Assembly (NCBI GenBank): GCA_021372865.1
Contig: JAJFTO010000014.1
Location: forward strand, 1 to 64,000
Direction: 5' to 3'
DNA length: 64,000 nucleotides
DNA from: Porphyromonadaceae bacterium
Lineage (GTDB): Bacteria; Bacteroidota; Bacteroidia; Bacteroidales; Dysgonomonadaceae
Below are positions 53,239 to 62,981 of the stretch, one piece after another. The notes beneath the pieces are model-generated. The model was not told the origin of the DNA, made no database searches, and was given only the letters and a program-made list of their open reading frames with translations. The stretch's first letter is position 1; every line of letters starts with the position of its first letter. The translations under genes and the position numbers were made by a program.

Positions 53239-54507
53239 ATGAAAGTTAATTTTTTGATGGGTCCTATAGCTATGATGGTACTCATAACAGCCTGCACTCC
53301 CGGTGAAAAATACAATCAGCTCACCCCGCAGGAAGTGGCTGAGGGATGGGAACTCCTCTTTGACGGCAAGAGTCTTCAGGGATGGCGTGATTATAATGGT
53401 GACAGCCTTACAGTACCTTGGTTTGCTGAAGATGGCATGATACAGGCAAAAGGTGAAGGCTCAGATGCTCATGGTTACATTGTCACCGAAAAAATTTATG
53501 AAAACTTCGAACTGGTATGGGACTGGAAGATTGCCGACGGTGGCAACAGTGGCATGTTGTACCATGTAGTGGAAAATCCGAAATTCGCCGTTCCCTATAT
53601 AACCGGACCAGAGTATCAACTGATTGATGAATTGAATTTCCCCCAACCGCTGGAAGATTGGCAAAAGACGGCTGCTGACTACGCCATGCATACCACCGAC
53701 ACCGCCAAAACCCACATCAAGCCGGCGGGGGAATGGAATACCTCGAAGATCGTTTTCGACAATGGACATGTAGAACACTGGCTCAACGGTGAAAAGGTGG
53801 TGGAGTTTGAGGCATGGACCGAAGATTGGTTTACTCGCAAAAACAGCGGCAAGTGGGAAAATGCTCCTGAGTACGGGCTGGCCCGCAAAGGAGCGATCTG
53901 CCTACAGGATCATGGATCGGCAGCCTGGTTCCGCAACGTGAAGATCAAAGAATTGCCTCGCAAGACCAAAGAGGTGTCGCTGTTTAACGGTACCGATCTG
54001 CAGGGATGGGAGGTGTATGGTACGGAAAAATGGTATGTGCAGGGCGGGATGCTGGTTTGCGAAAGCGGTCCCGAGAAACAGTATGGTTACCTGGCTACCC
54101 GTGAATATTATGACGATTTTGACTTGAGCGTGGAATTCAAACAGGAAGCCGACGGCAACTCGGGCGTGTTTATTCGTTCATTTGTTGAACCGGGTGCCGT
54201 CGTGAACGGATGGCAGGTGGAAGTAGCCCCAAAAGGAAAGGACACAGGGGGTATTTATGAATCTTATGGGCGCGGCTGGCTTGTTCAGATACCCGATGAG
54301 AAGGAAGAAATTCTGAAAGCAGGTGACTGGAACACCCTGCGCATTGTGGTAAAAGGAGACAACGTGAAGACTTTCCTCAACGGGGAGGAAATGGTAGATC
54401 TCACCGATGAAAAAATAGGCAACGCCCAGGGACGTATTGCATTGCAGATTCATGATGGCGGTGGCATCAAAGTACTCTGGAGAAACCTGAATCTGAAAAC
54501 ATTGTAA
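53239..54507 (+). CDS. lipoprotein with two DUF1080 domains (3-keto-glycoside hydrolase-like)
   Basis: 422 aa. Lipobox VLITAC, then two concanavalin-like DUF1080 domains: the first near 30-215 (WELLFDGKSLQGWRDY, WKIADGGNSGMLYHV, EWNTSKIVF), the second near 230-422 (SLFNGTDLQGWEVYG, KQEADGNSGVFIRS, DWNTLRIVV). Relatives called 3-keto-disaccharide hydrolases are known for 3-keto-glycoside cleavage; tandem copies are less usual. Followed by a strong terminator. Confidence 0.82.
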   Translation: MKVNFLMGPIAMMVLITACTPGEKYNQLTPQEVAEGWELLFDGKSLQGWRDYNGDSLTVPWFAEDGMIQAKGEGSDAHGYIVTEKIYENFELVWDWKIADGGNSGMLYHVVENPKFAVPYITGPEYQLIDELNFPQPLEDWQKTAADYAMHTTDTAKTHIKPAGEWNTSKIVFDNGHVEHWLNGEKVVEFEAWTEDWFTRKNSGKWENAPEYGLARKGAICLQDHGSAAWFRNVKIKELPRKTKEVSLFNGTDLQGWEVYGTEKWYVQGGMLVCESGPEKQYGYLATREYYDDFDLSVEFKQEADGNSGVFIRSFVEPGAVVNGWQVEVAPKGKDTGGIYESYGRGWLVQIPDEKEEILKAGDWNTLRIVVKGDNVKTFLNGEEMVDLTDEKIGNAQGRIALQIHDGGGIKVLWRNLNLKTL

Positions 54508-54536
54508 TGAATCTGAAAAAAATATGATCACTCTGT

Positions 54537-54578
54537 AAGCCCACCCGATATTCTGTTTTACCGGGTGGGCTTATTTTA
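54537..54578 (+). terminator. rho-independent terminator
   Basis: 11-bp perfect stem AAGCCCACCCG/CGGGTGGGCTT (54537-54547, 54562-54572), then ATTTTAT. It ends the DUF1080 gene; the next ATG is only 10 nt further on. Confidence 0.85.
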
Positions 54579-54587
54579 TCCATACAC

Positions 54588-55946
54588 ATGTCAACCCTCT
54601 CCATCCTCCTAATCGTTGTGTCGGCAGTACTGATACTACTGTTCATGGTACTGAAACTTAAAATCAGTGCATTTATTGCACTGCTGCTCACTTCCATTTA
54701 CGTAGGTATTCTCACCGGTATGCCACTGCGCGAGATCACCCAGTCCATTCAGGAAGGAATGGCCGGAACACTCGGTTTTGTGGCAACAGTGGTCGGCCTG
54801 GGTGCCATATTCGGCCAGATGCTGGAAAGCTCGGGAGGAGCAGAATCGCTGGCTGATTATCTGTTAAAAAAGTTTGGCAAAGAACACGCGCCCTGGGCCA
54901 TGGCCATTACCGGTTTCATCGTGGGTATTCCTGTTTTTTTCGATGTGGGCTTTATCATCCTGGTACCCATTGTGTATGCTTTGTCGCGTGACACAAAACG
55001 TTCTCTTTTGTATTACGCCATTCCTTTGCTTGCCGGACTGGCTGTTACACACAGTTTTATTCCCCCTACACCGGGTCCTGTGGCGGTGGCCGACATTATT
55101 GGCGCCCAATTGGGATGGGTTATATTGTTGGGATTCCTCCTGGGAGCTCCCACAGCCATTATTGCGGGCCCTCTCTTCGGGAAATACATTTCAGGCAAAA
55201 TCAACCTTGTTCCACCACAGGCAACAGATGAACCACCACAAGAATTGAATCGTGACAATTATCCCCCTTTTCAACTGATTGTGATCACCATCTCAATCCC
55301 GCTCATCCTGATTCTCCTGAATACTTTTACCACAGTGGCTATTTCAAAAGGAATAATTACTGCGGGCATATGGACGGATATCATCGAGTTTATCGGCCAT
55401 CCTTTCACAGCGCTGATTGTTGCCACGTTAACTGCCACATACTTCCTTTGCATAAAAAGAGGCATGAGCCGGCAGAAGGTGCTGGAGTTAAGTACCAGAG
55501 CACTGGGGCCGGCCGGGATAATTATACTGATTACCGGAGCCGGGGGTGTACTGAAGCAGGTACTGATCGACAGCGGCATCGGACAGCTTATGGCCGAATC
55601 AATGATGCATTCCGCTTTACCACCGATATTACTGGCCTGGGTTGTTGCTGCTGCGGTGAGGATAACGCAAGGATCCGCCACGGTAGCCATGATTACCGCT
55701 GCCAGCCTGATAGCGCCCATCATCACAGCTTTTGAGCTGAGTGACCCCCAGCGGGCTCTCATCGTGATAGCGATTGCATCGGGAGCAACCGTACTGTCCC
55801 ATGTGAATGACAGCGGTTTTTGGCTGGTAGGAAAATATCTGGGTATGAATGAGAAACAAACACTTCAAAGCTGGACAGTAATGGAGTCGATCGTCTCTGT
55901 TTGCGGATTGACTTTCTCCTTGATTGCAAGTCTGTTCTTTGCATGA
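54588..55946 (+). CDS. GntP-family gluconate/H+ permease
   Basis: 452 aa, ~12-14 membrane helices. Family features are MLESSGGAESLADYLLKKFG, GIPVFFDVGFIIL, THSFIPPTPGPVAVADI and SGATVLSHVNDSGFW. Members import gluconate or other sugar acids and hydroxy acids. Substrate not certain. It starts 10 nt past a terminator, so read-through or a weak internal promoter must serve it. Confidence 0.88.
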   Translation: MSTLSILLIVVSAVLILLFMVLKLKISAFIALLLTSIYVGILTGMPLREITQSIQEGMAGTLGFVATVVGLGAIFGQMLESSGGAESLADYLLKKFGKEHAPWAMAITGFIVGIPVFFDVGFIILVPIVYALSRDTKRSLLYYAIPLLAGLAVTHSFIPPTPGPVAVADIIGAQLGWVILLGFLLGAPTAIIAGPLFGKYISGKINLVPPQATDEPPQELNRDNYPPFQLIVITISIPLILILLNTFTTVAISKGIITAGIWTDIIEFIGHPFTALIVATLTATYFLCIKRGMSRQKVLELSTRALGPAGIIILITGAGGVLKQVLIDSGIGQLMAESMMHSALPPILLAWVVAAAVRITQGSATVAMITAASLIAPIITAFELSDPQRALIVIAIASGATVLSHVNDSGFWLVGKYLGMNEKQTLQSWTVMESIVSVCGLTFSLIASLFFA

Positions 55947-56048
55947 CAACGATTTCCCCTGACATTCATTTTTTGGCACTGTTTTTGTTCTTTAACCTTA
56001 AAAAAAGGCAGAGAATCTTTTTTACAGAACAATTTGAAAAAAAGAACT

Positions 56049-56056
56049 TATCTTTG
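56049..56056 (+). promoter_or_regulatory. -7 element for rsfS
   Basis: TATCTTTG on the plus strand, 26 nt before the ATG. -33 weak. Confidence 0.5.
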
Positions 56057-56082
56057 TATTATTAATTCACTTAAAACAAAGG

Positions 56083-56439
56083 ATGATAGAAAATAACGAA
56101 CTCTTACAAAGTATCATTGAAGGGATTCAGGAAAAAAAAGGGAAAAATATCAGTGCTATTCAACTGAAAGGAATGACGGGAGCCATTTGCGATTATTTTG
56201 TGATATGTGAAGGAAACAGTCCCACGCAGGTATCTGCGCTGGCTGACTCAGTGGAGGAGATTGTGAAGAAAAACACACGGGAGAACCCGATTCGCGTACA
56301 TGGACAACAACGGGCCGAATGGATCGGGATGGATTACGGAAACGTGATTGTGCATATTTTCCTTCCGGAACTCCGTACTTTTTATAATATCGATACCCTT
56401 TGGGAAGACGCCAAATCAGAGCAGATTCCCTCACTTTAA
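56083..56439 (+). CDS. rsfS: ribosome silencing factor
   Basis: 118 aa, standard length. ICDYFVICEGNSPTQVSALAD, GMDYGNVIVHIF and LPELRTFYNID-like LRTFYNIDTLW are the RsfS/Iojap signatures. It binds L14 and blocks joining of ribosomal subunits under starvation. ftsH follows by 98 nt. Confidence 0.92.
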   Translation: MIENNELLQSIIEGIQEKKGKNISAIQLKGMTGAICDYFVICEGNSPTQVSALADSVEEIVKKNTRENPIRVHGQQRAEWIGMDYGNVIVHIFLPELRTFYNIDTLWEDAKSEQIPSL

Positions 56440-56537
56440 AAAACTAATTCCGTGAAAGATTGTTACTAATATTTCACAGGGGTTCTCAAAATGGAAGAAA
56501 TCACTTCTACAAAATCTTGCAACCGAGACAATAACAA

Positions 56538-58583
56538 ATGAGCAATACAAAAAAGGACAGCAAACAGGACAAACAACCAACCTTACGCCCTATCATGGGT
56601 GGGAATAACCCCAAACGGCCATTTAACCCCTATTGGATTTACGCCGTAGCTCTTGCGATATTGATGGGCATGTGGTTTTTCGGCCAGGACAACACTGTAA
56701 AAGAGGTAAAATGGTCCGATTTTCAGCAATACGTGAATGACAACAGGGTACAAAGCGTCGTGATTTATAGCAATAAAGGAGCGGCCGACGCGGTGGTACG
56801 GGAAGAGTCTGTACCCTATATCTTCGGTGATAATGCCGCCCGTGTGGGAAAAATGCCCGTCATTCAGGTGGAAGGATCCTCTGCCGACGCAATCTCCGAA
56901 TTCATCGACAAGGTGAAGACAGAGAAAAATTACAACATCGAAGTGAGCTTTAATACCACATCTGAAATGTGGAACATCCTGCTTACTTTTGCACCATTTA
57001 TCCTGCTCATTGTATTCTGGATATGGATGATGCGTAGAATGCAGGGTGGTGCAGGCGGTGGCGGTGGAGGAGTCTTCAGCGTGGGAAAATCAAAGGCACA
57101 GCTCTTCGACAAAGACGCCAGCCAGAAGGTGACATTCAAGGATGTAGCCGGCCTCTCCGAAGCAAAAGAAGAAGTACAGGAGATCGTGGAATTTCTGAAG
57201 AATCCCAACAACTATACCAATCTGGGTGGAAAGATCCCCAAAGGAGCACTGCTGGTAGGCCCTCCGGGTACTGGTAAAACGTTGCTGGCGAAAGCGGTTG
57301 CAGGAGAAGCAAATGTTCCCTTTTTCTCCATCTCAGGATCCGATTTCGTAGAAATGTTCGTCGGTGTAGGCGCCTCAAGGGTGCGCGATCTCTTTCGACA
57401 GGCGAAAGAAAAAGCACCCTGTATCGTATTTATTGATGAGATTGATGCAGTGGGCCGCGCCCGTGGTAAGAATACAAACTTTGGTTCGAATGACGAGCGG
57501 GAGAACACACTCAACCAGTTGCTCACCGAAATGGATGGTTTTGGGTCAAACAGCGGCGTGATTATTCTCGCAGCGACAAACCGTGCCGATGTGCTGGATA
57601 AGGCACTGATGCGAGCAGGACGTTTCGACCGGCAGATTTATGTGGAGCTCCCTGACCTGAACGACCGCAAAGAAATATTTAAAGTACATCTGCGGCCCAT
57701 TAAAATTGATGAGTCCATCAACGTGGACTTTCTTGCCCGCCAGACCCCTGGATTTTCAGGTGCCGATATTGCCAATGTATGCAACGAAGCTGCGCTCATA
57801 GCTGCCCGCAAGAAAAAAAAGTTTGTGCAGAAAGATGATTTCATGAATGCGGTGGACCGCATTGTGGGTGGACTGGAAAAAAAGAACAAAATCATTACCC
57901 AAAACGAAAAGAAGTCGATTGCCATTCACGAGGCAGGACACGCCACACTGAGCTGGTTTCTGGAACATGCCAACCCCCTGGTGAAGGTGACCATTGTACC
58001 CCGTGGAAAAGCGCTGGGCGCAGCATGGTACCTGCCCGAGGAGCGACAGATTACCACCAAGGAGCAGATGCTCGATGAGATGTGTGCACTGCTCGGGGGC
58101 CGCGCCGCAGAGGAAGTATTCATCGGACAGATTTCATCGGGAGCGATGAACGACCTGGAACGGGTTACAAAACAGGCTTACGCCATGATCACCTACATGG
58201 GTATGAGCGAGAAATTACCCAACCTGAGTTACTACGATTCATCGGGTCAGGAATATACCTTTTCTAAACCCTACAGTGAAGATACGGCTGAACTTATCGA
58301 TACCGAAGTGAAGGCGATGATTGCCCAACAGTATGAAAGGGCCAAACAGATACTCACGGAGAAAGGAGAAGGTCACAACCAGCTGGCAGGCATCCTGCTG
58401 GAAAAGGAGATCATTTACGCAGACGACCTGGAACATATTTTCGGGAAACGCAGATGGATCTCCCGTTCGCAGGAAATACTGGACCACAAAAAGGAGAGTG
58501 AGGATGACAAAAAAATACCTTCCAAACCGGAGCATCCCGTAGAAAATGTCTATCTTGATACGGAGGAAAAAAATCCAGAATAA
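56538..58583 (+). CDS. ftsH: ATP-dependent zinc metalloprotease FtsH
   Basis: 681 aa. Two membrane helices (~33-49 and ~148-165), a Gly-rich linker, the AAA domain with Walker A GPPGTGKT (~240), Walker [12 protein letters not shown], the second-region-of-homology arginines, then the zinc protease site HEAGH (464-468) and [14 protein letters not shown] with the third ligand. It degrades misfolded and regulated membrane proteins at the inner membrane. The C-terminal tail is Lys/Glu/Pro-rich. Confidence 0.96.
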   Translation: MSNTKKDSKQDKQPTLRPIMGGNNPKRPFNPYWIYAVALAILMGMWFFGQDNTVKEVKWSDFQQYVNDNRVQSVVIYSNKGAADAVVREESVPYIFGDNAARVGKMPVIQVEGSSADAISEFIDKVKTEKNYNIEVSFNTTSEMWNILLTFAPFILLIVFWIWMMRRMQGGAGGGGGGVFSVGKSKAQLFDKDASQKVTFKDVAGLSEAKEEVQEIVEFLKNPNNYTNLGGKIPKGALLVGPPGTGKTLLAKAVAGEANVPFFSISGSDFVEMFVGVGASRVRDLFRQAKEKAPCIVFIDEIDAVGRARGKNTNFGSNDERENTLNQLLTEMDGFGSNSGVIILAATNRADVLDKALMRAGRFDRQIYVELPDLNDRKEIFKVHLRPIKIDESINVDFLARQTPGFSGADIANVCNEAALIAARKKKKFVQKDDFMNAVDRIVGGLEKKNKIITQNEKKSIAIHEAGHATLSWFLEHANPLVKVTIVPRGKALGAAWYLPEERQITTKEQMLDEMCALLGGRAAEEVFIGQISSGAMNDLERVTKQAYAMITYMGMSEKLPNLSYYDSSGQEYTFSKPYSEDTAELIDTEVKAMIAQQYERAKQILTEKGEGHNQLAGILLEKEIIYADDLEHIFGKRRWISRSQEILDHKKESEDDKKIPSKPEHPVENVYLDTEEKNPE

Positions 58584-58630
58584 ATTTTATAAAACAACGA
58601 TAGAAAAAAGTAATAATCTACTGAAAGCCA

Positions 58631-58675
58631 AAGAAACAGCCTGATATTCAATGATCAGGCTGTTTCTTTTTTTTT
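58631..58675 (+). terminator. rho-independent terminator of ftsH
   Basis: 15-bp perfect stem (58631-58645, 58654-58668) with core CAGCCTGAT/ATCAGGCTG, then a T run to 58675. Confidence 0.9.
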
Positions 58676-58777
58676 AAAGGGATTTTTTATGATGTTTTAA
58701 AATTTACGCACCACAAAAAAATCGAACAAATGAGGGTGTGTTTCCGTTATTAATAAACAACAAAAACAATTGGAAAA

Positions 58778-59467
58778 ATGAAAAAGAATCATTTGGCCCT
58801 ACTGATCGGAATATTGACTCTCTCAGCAATCAGCTGCAGCTATTCCAATACGAAAGATAATAAAAACAACAATACTAAAAATAACGTAAATATGAAATTC
58901 GAGAAAGTAGCTTTACCTTATGCAACCGACGCGCTGGAGCCGGTTATCAGCAAACAAACCGTTGAACTCCATTACGGAAAACATCACCAGGCTTATGTAG
59001 ACAATCTGAATAAGCTGGTTGTGGGTACCAAATTCGCAGATGCAGATCTTGAAACAGTTGTCAAAGAAAGTGATGGCGCCATCTTCAACAATGCGGGCCA
59101 GGTTTATAATCACAACCTTTACTTTACCTCTTTCAAAAAAGGAGGAGGTGGTGAACCCAAAGGGGCTTTGGCAAGTGCCATCAATGCTCAGTTTGGTTCC
59201 TTCGAGAAATTTAAGGAAGAATTTAATGCTGCCGGAACTTCTTTGTTTGGTTCAGGATGGGCATGGCTTGCAAAAGACGGGAACGGTAAACTCTCCATCG
59301 AAAAAGAGAGCAATGCCGGCAATCCTATTACAAAAGGATTGACTCCGATCCTGGGTTTCGACGTATGGGAACATTCCTATTACCTCGACTACCAGAATCG
59401 CCGTGTCGACCACCTGAAAGAACTGTGGAAGATCATCGATTGGGACGCTGTAAGTGCACGTTATTAA
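58778..59467 (+). CDS. exported Fe/Mn superoxide dismutase lipoprotein
   Basis: 229 aa. A lipoprotein signal ends in LTLSAISC, then an Asn/Lys-rich linker (NTKDNKNNNTKNN), then a complete Fe/Mn SOD from residue ~38: LHYGKHHQAYV, YNHNLYF, SLFGSGWAWL and GFDVWEHSYYLDYQN supply the three His and one Asp ligands. It converts superoxide to peroxide and oxygen. A lipid anchor places it in the envelope rather than the cytoplasm. Confidence 0.88.
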   Translation: MKKNHLALLIGILTLSAISCSYSNTKDNKNNNTKNNVNMKFEKVALPYATDALEPVISKQTVELHYGKHHQAYVDNLNKLVVGTKFADADLETVVKESDGAIFNNAGQVYNHNLYFTSFKKGGGGEPKGALASAINAQFGSFEKFKEEFNAAGTSLFGSGWAWLAKDGNGKLSIEKESNAGNPITKGLTPILGFDVWEHSYYLDYQNRRVDHLKELWKIIDWDAVSARY

Positions 59468-59512
59468 TTGAAAGCAATCATCCGGCAGGATGTTGTGAGT
59501 CACTTTGAAGGG

Positions 59513-59546
59513 AAAAGGATGCAATCTCGTGGTTGCATCCTTTTTT
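59513..59546. terminator. bidirectional terminator between SOD and pgeF
   Basis: Perfect 12-bp stem AAAAGGATGCAA/TTGCATCCTTTT (59513-59524, 59533-59544), then TT. The A run on the other side makes it work on both strands, ending sod (+) and pgeF (-). Confidence 0.88.
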
Positions 59547-60375
59547 ATTCAGTGCCTGTCACTTTCATCATGATGCCGGTAAGCATTCTGCCAGAATGCT
59601 GCGTCTGACGTCGCGCAGAAAAGAAGAGCTCTTCTCTTTCAAAGGTACAAAGATCGCTTTTTTCAATATTTTCTTCGGATACTCCCAACCGAAGGAGTTC
59701 CCGACGGTTTATTTCTTTCAGATCGAGATGCCATTTCGAGGATGGGTTCTTCCGGAAAGCAACAGCTTCGTCCGAAAGATCAAAACCTCCCCGGCTGAAA
59801 GCGTCGGCGACTTCATCACCCACTTCGTAATGTATCTGACTGATGCCCGGCCCTATTCCTGCAAGGATATCCGCTGGCGAAGAATTATACCGGCGGTTCA
59901 TTTCCTCAATTGTTTTTTCCACAATCCGTCCTTGGGTACCTCTCCATCCTGCATGAATGGCTGCGATGACTGCTCTTTTTTTATCATAAAGAACAATCGG
60001 GATACAGTCGGCCGTGGTGACACAAAGGAAAATTCCTTTTTTAGAAGTGATGGTTGCGTCCACACCATACATTGTTTCAATGGCAGCCGCCTGATCCAAT
60101 GCGAGGAAGGCCTCGTCAATCACCAACACCCGCGAGCCATGCGTCTGATGGGGAATAATAAACCGCTCCATCTCGGTGTAGAACATGCGTGCAAGAATTT
60201 GGCGGTTTTCATGGATGTTTATCGGATTGTCGTCTGAAAAATTTCCCATGTTGAAAGAAGCATAAGTGCCGTTGCTTACACCCCCGGGACGGGTCGTGGA
60301 AAAATGTTCTATTTCTTTCTCCTCTTTCAACAGACAAAACTGCAACAGATTACGGTATTGGGGATGCTGTTTCAT
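59545..60375 (-). CDS. pgeF: peptidoglycan editing factor (multicopper-like YfiH)
   Basis: 276 aa. HQTHGSRV, VTTADCIPIVLYD, IHAGWRGTQ and FSARRQTQHSGRML are the family motifs around the copper/zinc-like site. PgeF removes wrong amino acids from peptidoglycan precursors; related proteins were first called polyphenol oxidases or adenosine deaminases. It lies 8 nt after obg. Confidence 0.9.
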   Translation of the reverse strand: MKQHPQYRNLLQFCLLKEEKEIEHFSTTRPGGVSNGTYASFNMGNFSDDNPINIHENRQILARMFYTEMERFIIPHQTHGSRVLVIDEAFLALDQAAAIETMYGVDATITSKKGIFLCVTTADCIPIVLYDKKRAVIAAIHAGWRGTQGRIVEKTIEEMNRRYNSSPADILAGIGPGISQIHYEVGDEVADAFSRGGFDLSDEAVAFRKNPSSKWHLDLKEINRRELLRLGVSEENIEKSDLCTFEREELFFSARRQTQHSGRMLTGIMMKVTGTE

Positions 60376-60383
60376 AACGGACG

Positions 60384-61529
60384 TCAGATCTCTTCTTCGA
60401 AATAATCCTCATCCTCCTCGCCGGGATCGTCTCCATCTTCGCCAACAGGAAATTCCTCTTCCGGATCAAACTCTAATGAAGAGAGATCGAGGTTTCTGTG
60501 AATCAGTGTATGACGCGAAGCAACCACGGGAATGGAATCATCGGAATTTAGTTCACGCCACAACAAATCCTTTAGCAGCGGTATACCATATCCGGTGACC
60601 GACGAGATAAAAACATACGGAATGGATGGCAGATCCTTTCTGATCTCATCCATAAGCTCTTCGTCGAGCATATCTGATTTCGAAATGGCAAGCAGATGCG
60701 TTTTATCCAGCAATTCAGGGTTGTATAATTTCAGTTCGCGCACCAAAATGTCATATTCCTGTCTGATATCGTCGCTGTCGGCAGGAATCACAAAAAGTAA
60801 CAATGAATTTCGTTCTATGTGCCGTAAAAAACGCAAACCAAGACCTTTTCCTTCGCTGGCCCCCTCAATAATACCAGGGATATCGGCCATCACGAAAGAC
60901 TTTCCATCACGGTAACTCACGATACCGAGGTTGGGTTCAAGTGTGGTAAACGGATAATTTGCGATTTTGGGCTTTGCCGCAGAGACGACCGAAAGGAGGG
61001 TCGATTTCCCTGCATTGGGAAAGCCCACAAGTCCCACATCTGCCAGAAGCTTCAATTCCAGGATCACCCACCGCTCTTCGTAGGGTTCTCCCGGTTGGGC
61101 ATAGCGAGGTGCCTGGTTGGTGGAAGTCTTGAAGTGTTGGTTTCCCTGCCCTCCACGTCCACCTTTCAGGAGTATGACTTCCTGTCCGTCGTCCGTGATG
61201 TCGCACAGGTATTCTCCCGTATGCGCATCGTATGCAACGGTACCACAGGGAACATCAATGTACTGACTTTCTCCTTTTTTCCCGGAGCGCTGTGCCTTTG
61301 AACCTCCTTCACCGTGGCCAGCGAAGACATGTCGCTGATAACGCAGATGCAGCAATGTCCAGTAGTTGCGGTTGCCACGCAAAACGATGCTTCCGCCATC
61401 ACCGCCATCACCGCCGTCGGGGCCTCCTTTCGGGATATATTTTTCCCTGCGGAAGTGTGCAGAGCCACGACCGCCCTTTCCTGAGCGACAAAATATCTTT
61501 ACGTAATCAACGAAATTTGTTTCAGCCAT
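60384..61529 (-). CDS. obgE: Obg GTPase
   Basis: 381 aa. The Gly-rich N-terminal Obg domain ([33 protein letters not shown]), then the GTPase with [12 protein letters not shown] (G1), the switch region ending [10 protein letters not shown] (G3) and ISKSDM (G4), and a Asp/Glu-rich tail. It is a ribosome-assembly and stress GTPase. 2 nt separate it from adk. Confidence 0.94.
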   Translation of the reverse strand: MAETNFVDYVKIFCRSGKGGRGSAHFRREKYIPKGGPDGGDGGDGGSIVLRGNRNYWTLLHLRYQRHVFAGHGEGGSKAQRSGKKGESQYIDVPCGTVAYDAHTGEYLCDITDDGQEVILLKGGRGGQGNQHFKTSTNQAPRYAQPGEPYEERWVILELKLLADVGLVGFPNAGKSTLLSVVSAAKPKIANYPFTTLEPNLGIVSYRDGKSFVMADIPGIIEGASEGKGLGLRFLRHIERNSLLLFVIPADSDDIRQEYDILVRELKLYNPELLDKTHLLAISKSDMLDEELMDEIRKDLPSIPYVFISSVTGYGIPLLKDLLWRELNSDDSIPVVASRHTLIHRNLDLSSLEFDPEEEFPVGEDGDDPGEEDEDYFEEEI

Positions 61530-61531
61530 TC

Positions 61532-62107
61532 CTATACGGTTATCCGGTCCAGAACGGTCGCCATCGATGCAAATATGTCATCTATGGAGCCCTGACCAGG
61601 TATTCTTACCAGTTTTCCCTGTTCCTCGTAAAAATCTTTCAGTGGTGCCGTCTGGTTATAGTACACCCGAAGACGGGATTCAATGGTTTCCCTGTTGTCG
61701 TCAGACCGCCCGGAGATCTCTCCCCGCTTCAGCAAACGCACAATCAGTTCTTCATCCTCTACCTCCAGGCTGAGCACCACATTTACCTTCTCATTATATT
61801 TCGTCAACATGGCATCCAGTGCTTCACCTTGGGCGAGTGTCCGGGGGAAGCCATCAAAAATGAACCCCTTCACATGGCCATTTCTTTGAACCAGCCCTTC
61901 AAGCATACCAATCACCACTTCGTCGGGGACAAGCTGTCCTTTTGACATGTAGGATTCCGCCATCTGTCCCAATTGCGATTTACCTTTTATTTCCGCCCGT
62001 AGTAAATCTCCGGTAGAAACGTGTTTTAATCCGTATTTCTCTATCAACTTCTCACTCTGGGTTCCCTTGCCTGATCCGGGAGCCCCAAAAATTACTACAT
62101 TCAACAT
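61532..62107 (-). CDS. adk: adenylate kinase
   Basis: 191 aa. [14 protein letters not shown] (P-loop), [25 protein letters not shown] and [11 protein letters not shown] in a short LID. It interconverts 2 ADP with ATP and AMP. The start is the ATG at 62107, since the -7 element at 62129-62136 lies just upstream; an in-frame ATG at 62131 would sit inside it. Confidence 0.93.
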   Translation of the reverse strand: MLNVVIFGAPGSGKGTQSEKLIEKYGLKHVSTGDLLRAEIKGKSQLGQMAESYMSKGQLVPDEVVIGMLEGLVQRNGHVKGFIFDGFPRTLAQGEALDAMLTKYNEKVNVVLSLEVEDEELIVRLLKRGEISGRSDDNRETIESRLRVYYNQTAPLKDFYEEQGKLVRIPGQGSIDDIFASMATVLDRITV

Positions 62108-62128
62108 ATTTATTTTAGAATTAAGCTC

Positions 62129-62136
62129 CAAAGATA
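62129..62136 (-). promoter_or_regulatory. -7 element for the adk-obg-pgeF unit
   Basis: TATCTTTG on the minus strand, 22 nt before the chosen adk ATG. It sets the start and heads an adk-obg-pgeF operon. Confidence 0.55.
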
Positions 62137-62317
62137 CGCATTTTCCTTCGTTTTACGGACTTCCTTCTATATCTATTCCAGGTCTAACTGCAATTTCCCG
62201 GAATCGGATTATCTGCATTATATCCCTTCTGTTTGTAAAAATCCTTTTCTATATCTGTTGAACCAATCACCACACCAACTGTTTATAGATTGAAGTTGAA
62301 CATAAATATACCATACG

Positions 62318-62692
62318 ATGAAGAATGAAGAATTCAAACAAAAAACGAATGATATCCTGAATGAATTGGCCGATTACATCTCTGCATTGGAAGAAAAAGC
62401 AAGTGAAATAGCAGAGGATGCCAGAGAGAGATACCGCGAACGTCTTGATAATTTGAAAGGTATCAGGGATAACCTTTCCTCAAAATTGGGAGAATATGAA
62501 AATATTTCCGACAGCAAATGGGAGGTACTCCGGGACAGTGCAGCCGACTTCTTTGCTGCCGTCTCAGAATCATGGAAAGAGAACTTTGGTAAAGTGACCG
62601 ACGCATTCAAAAAGAATGACACAAATAGTACAGAAGCCCCTGCAGGCGAAAAACAGGATGCCAAAGACCAAAATCGAGACGGAAATTTATAA
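62318..62692 (+). CDS. small acidic coiled-coil protein
   Basis: 124 aa, almost all helix: heptad-like EFKQKTNDILNELADYI, ARERYRERLDNLKGIRDNL, then an acidic, low-complexity tail. No signal peptide and no membrane span. Family not recognised. It is divergent from adk and followed by a hairpin with a weak T run. Confidence 0.65.
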   Translation: MKNEEFKQKTNDILNELADYISALEEKASEIAEDARERYRERLDNLKGIRDNLSSKLGEYENISDSKWEVLRDSAADFFAAVSESWKENFGKVTDAFKKNDTNSTEAPAGEKQDAKDQNRDGNL

Positions 62693-62708
62693 GTATGACA
62701 TAATAATA

Positions 62709-62745
62709 AAATCCCATCACCATTAACAGTGTTGGGATTTCTTAT
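62709..62745 (+). terminator. probable terminator of the coiled-coil gene
   Basis: 8-bp stem AAATCCCA/TGGGATTT (62709-62716, 62733-62740) and the weak T-rich CTTATTC. Confidence 0.5.
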
Positions 62746-62751
62746 TCATGG

Positions 62752-62822
62752 AGGTACCTGGCGGACTCGAACCGCCGTAAACGGTTTTGCAGACCGGCGC
62801 CTAACCACTCGGCCAAGGTACC
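62752..62822 (-). tRNA. tRNA-Cys(GCA)
   Basis: 71-nt minus-strand cloverleaf. Acceptor GGTACCT/AGGTACC, discriminator T, anticodon loop CTGCAAA with GCA, T arm GGTTCGAGTCC. A TACATTTG at 62843-62850 on the same strand is a likely -7. Confidence 0.92.
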
Positions 62823-62842
62823 CTGCTTGCGTAAAGCGGTTG

Positions 62843-62850
62843 CAAATGTA
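62843..62850 (-). promoter_or_regulatory. -7 element for tRNA-Cys
   Basis: TACATTTG on the minus strand, 21 nt upstream of the tRNA 5' end. -33 weak. Confidence 0.5.
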
Positions 62851-62981
62851 GTATATTTTTTTGAGAAATAAAAAGAATGCCCGCTAATTTACTCTTTTAC
62901 CGCTGGATTCGGAGCTTCGAACGTAAACATAACGTGGATGGGACCTCGTGAAGCATTGAAATCACAAATAGTAAGCGGTGA

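Noticed and set aside
57040..57080. GGC/GGT repeat in ftsH as a DNA repeat element
   Set aside because: It encodes the Gly-rich linker before the AAA domain in frame.
59533..60237. 234-codon plus-strand frame
   Set aside because: Antisense to pgeF, whose motifs are complete; begins in the terminator.
61232..61945. 237-codon plus-strand frame
   Set aside because: Spans antisense of obg and adk; Cys/His-rich shadow.
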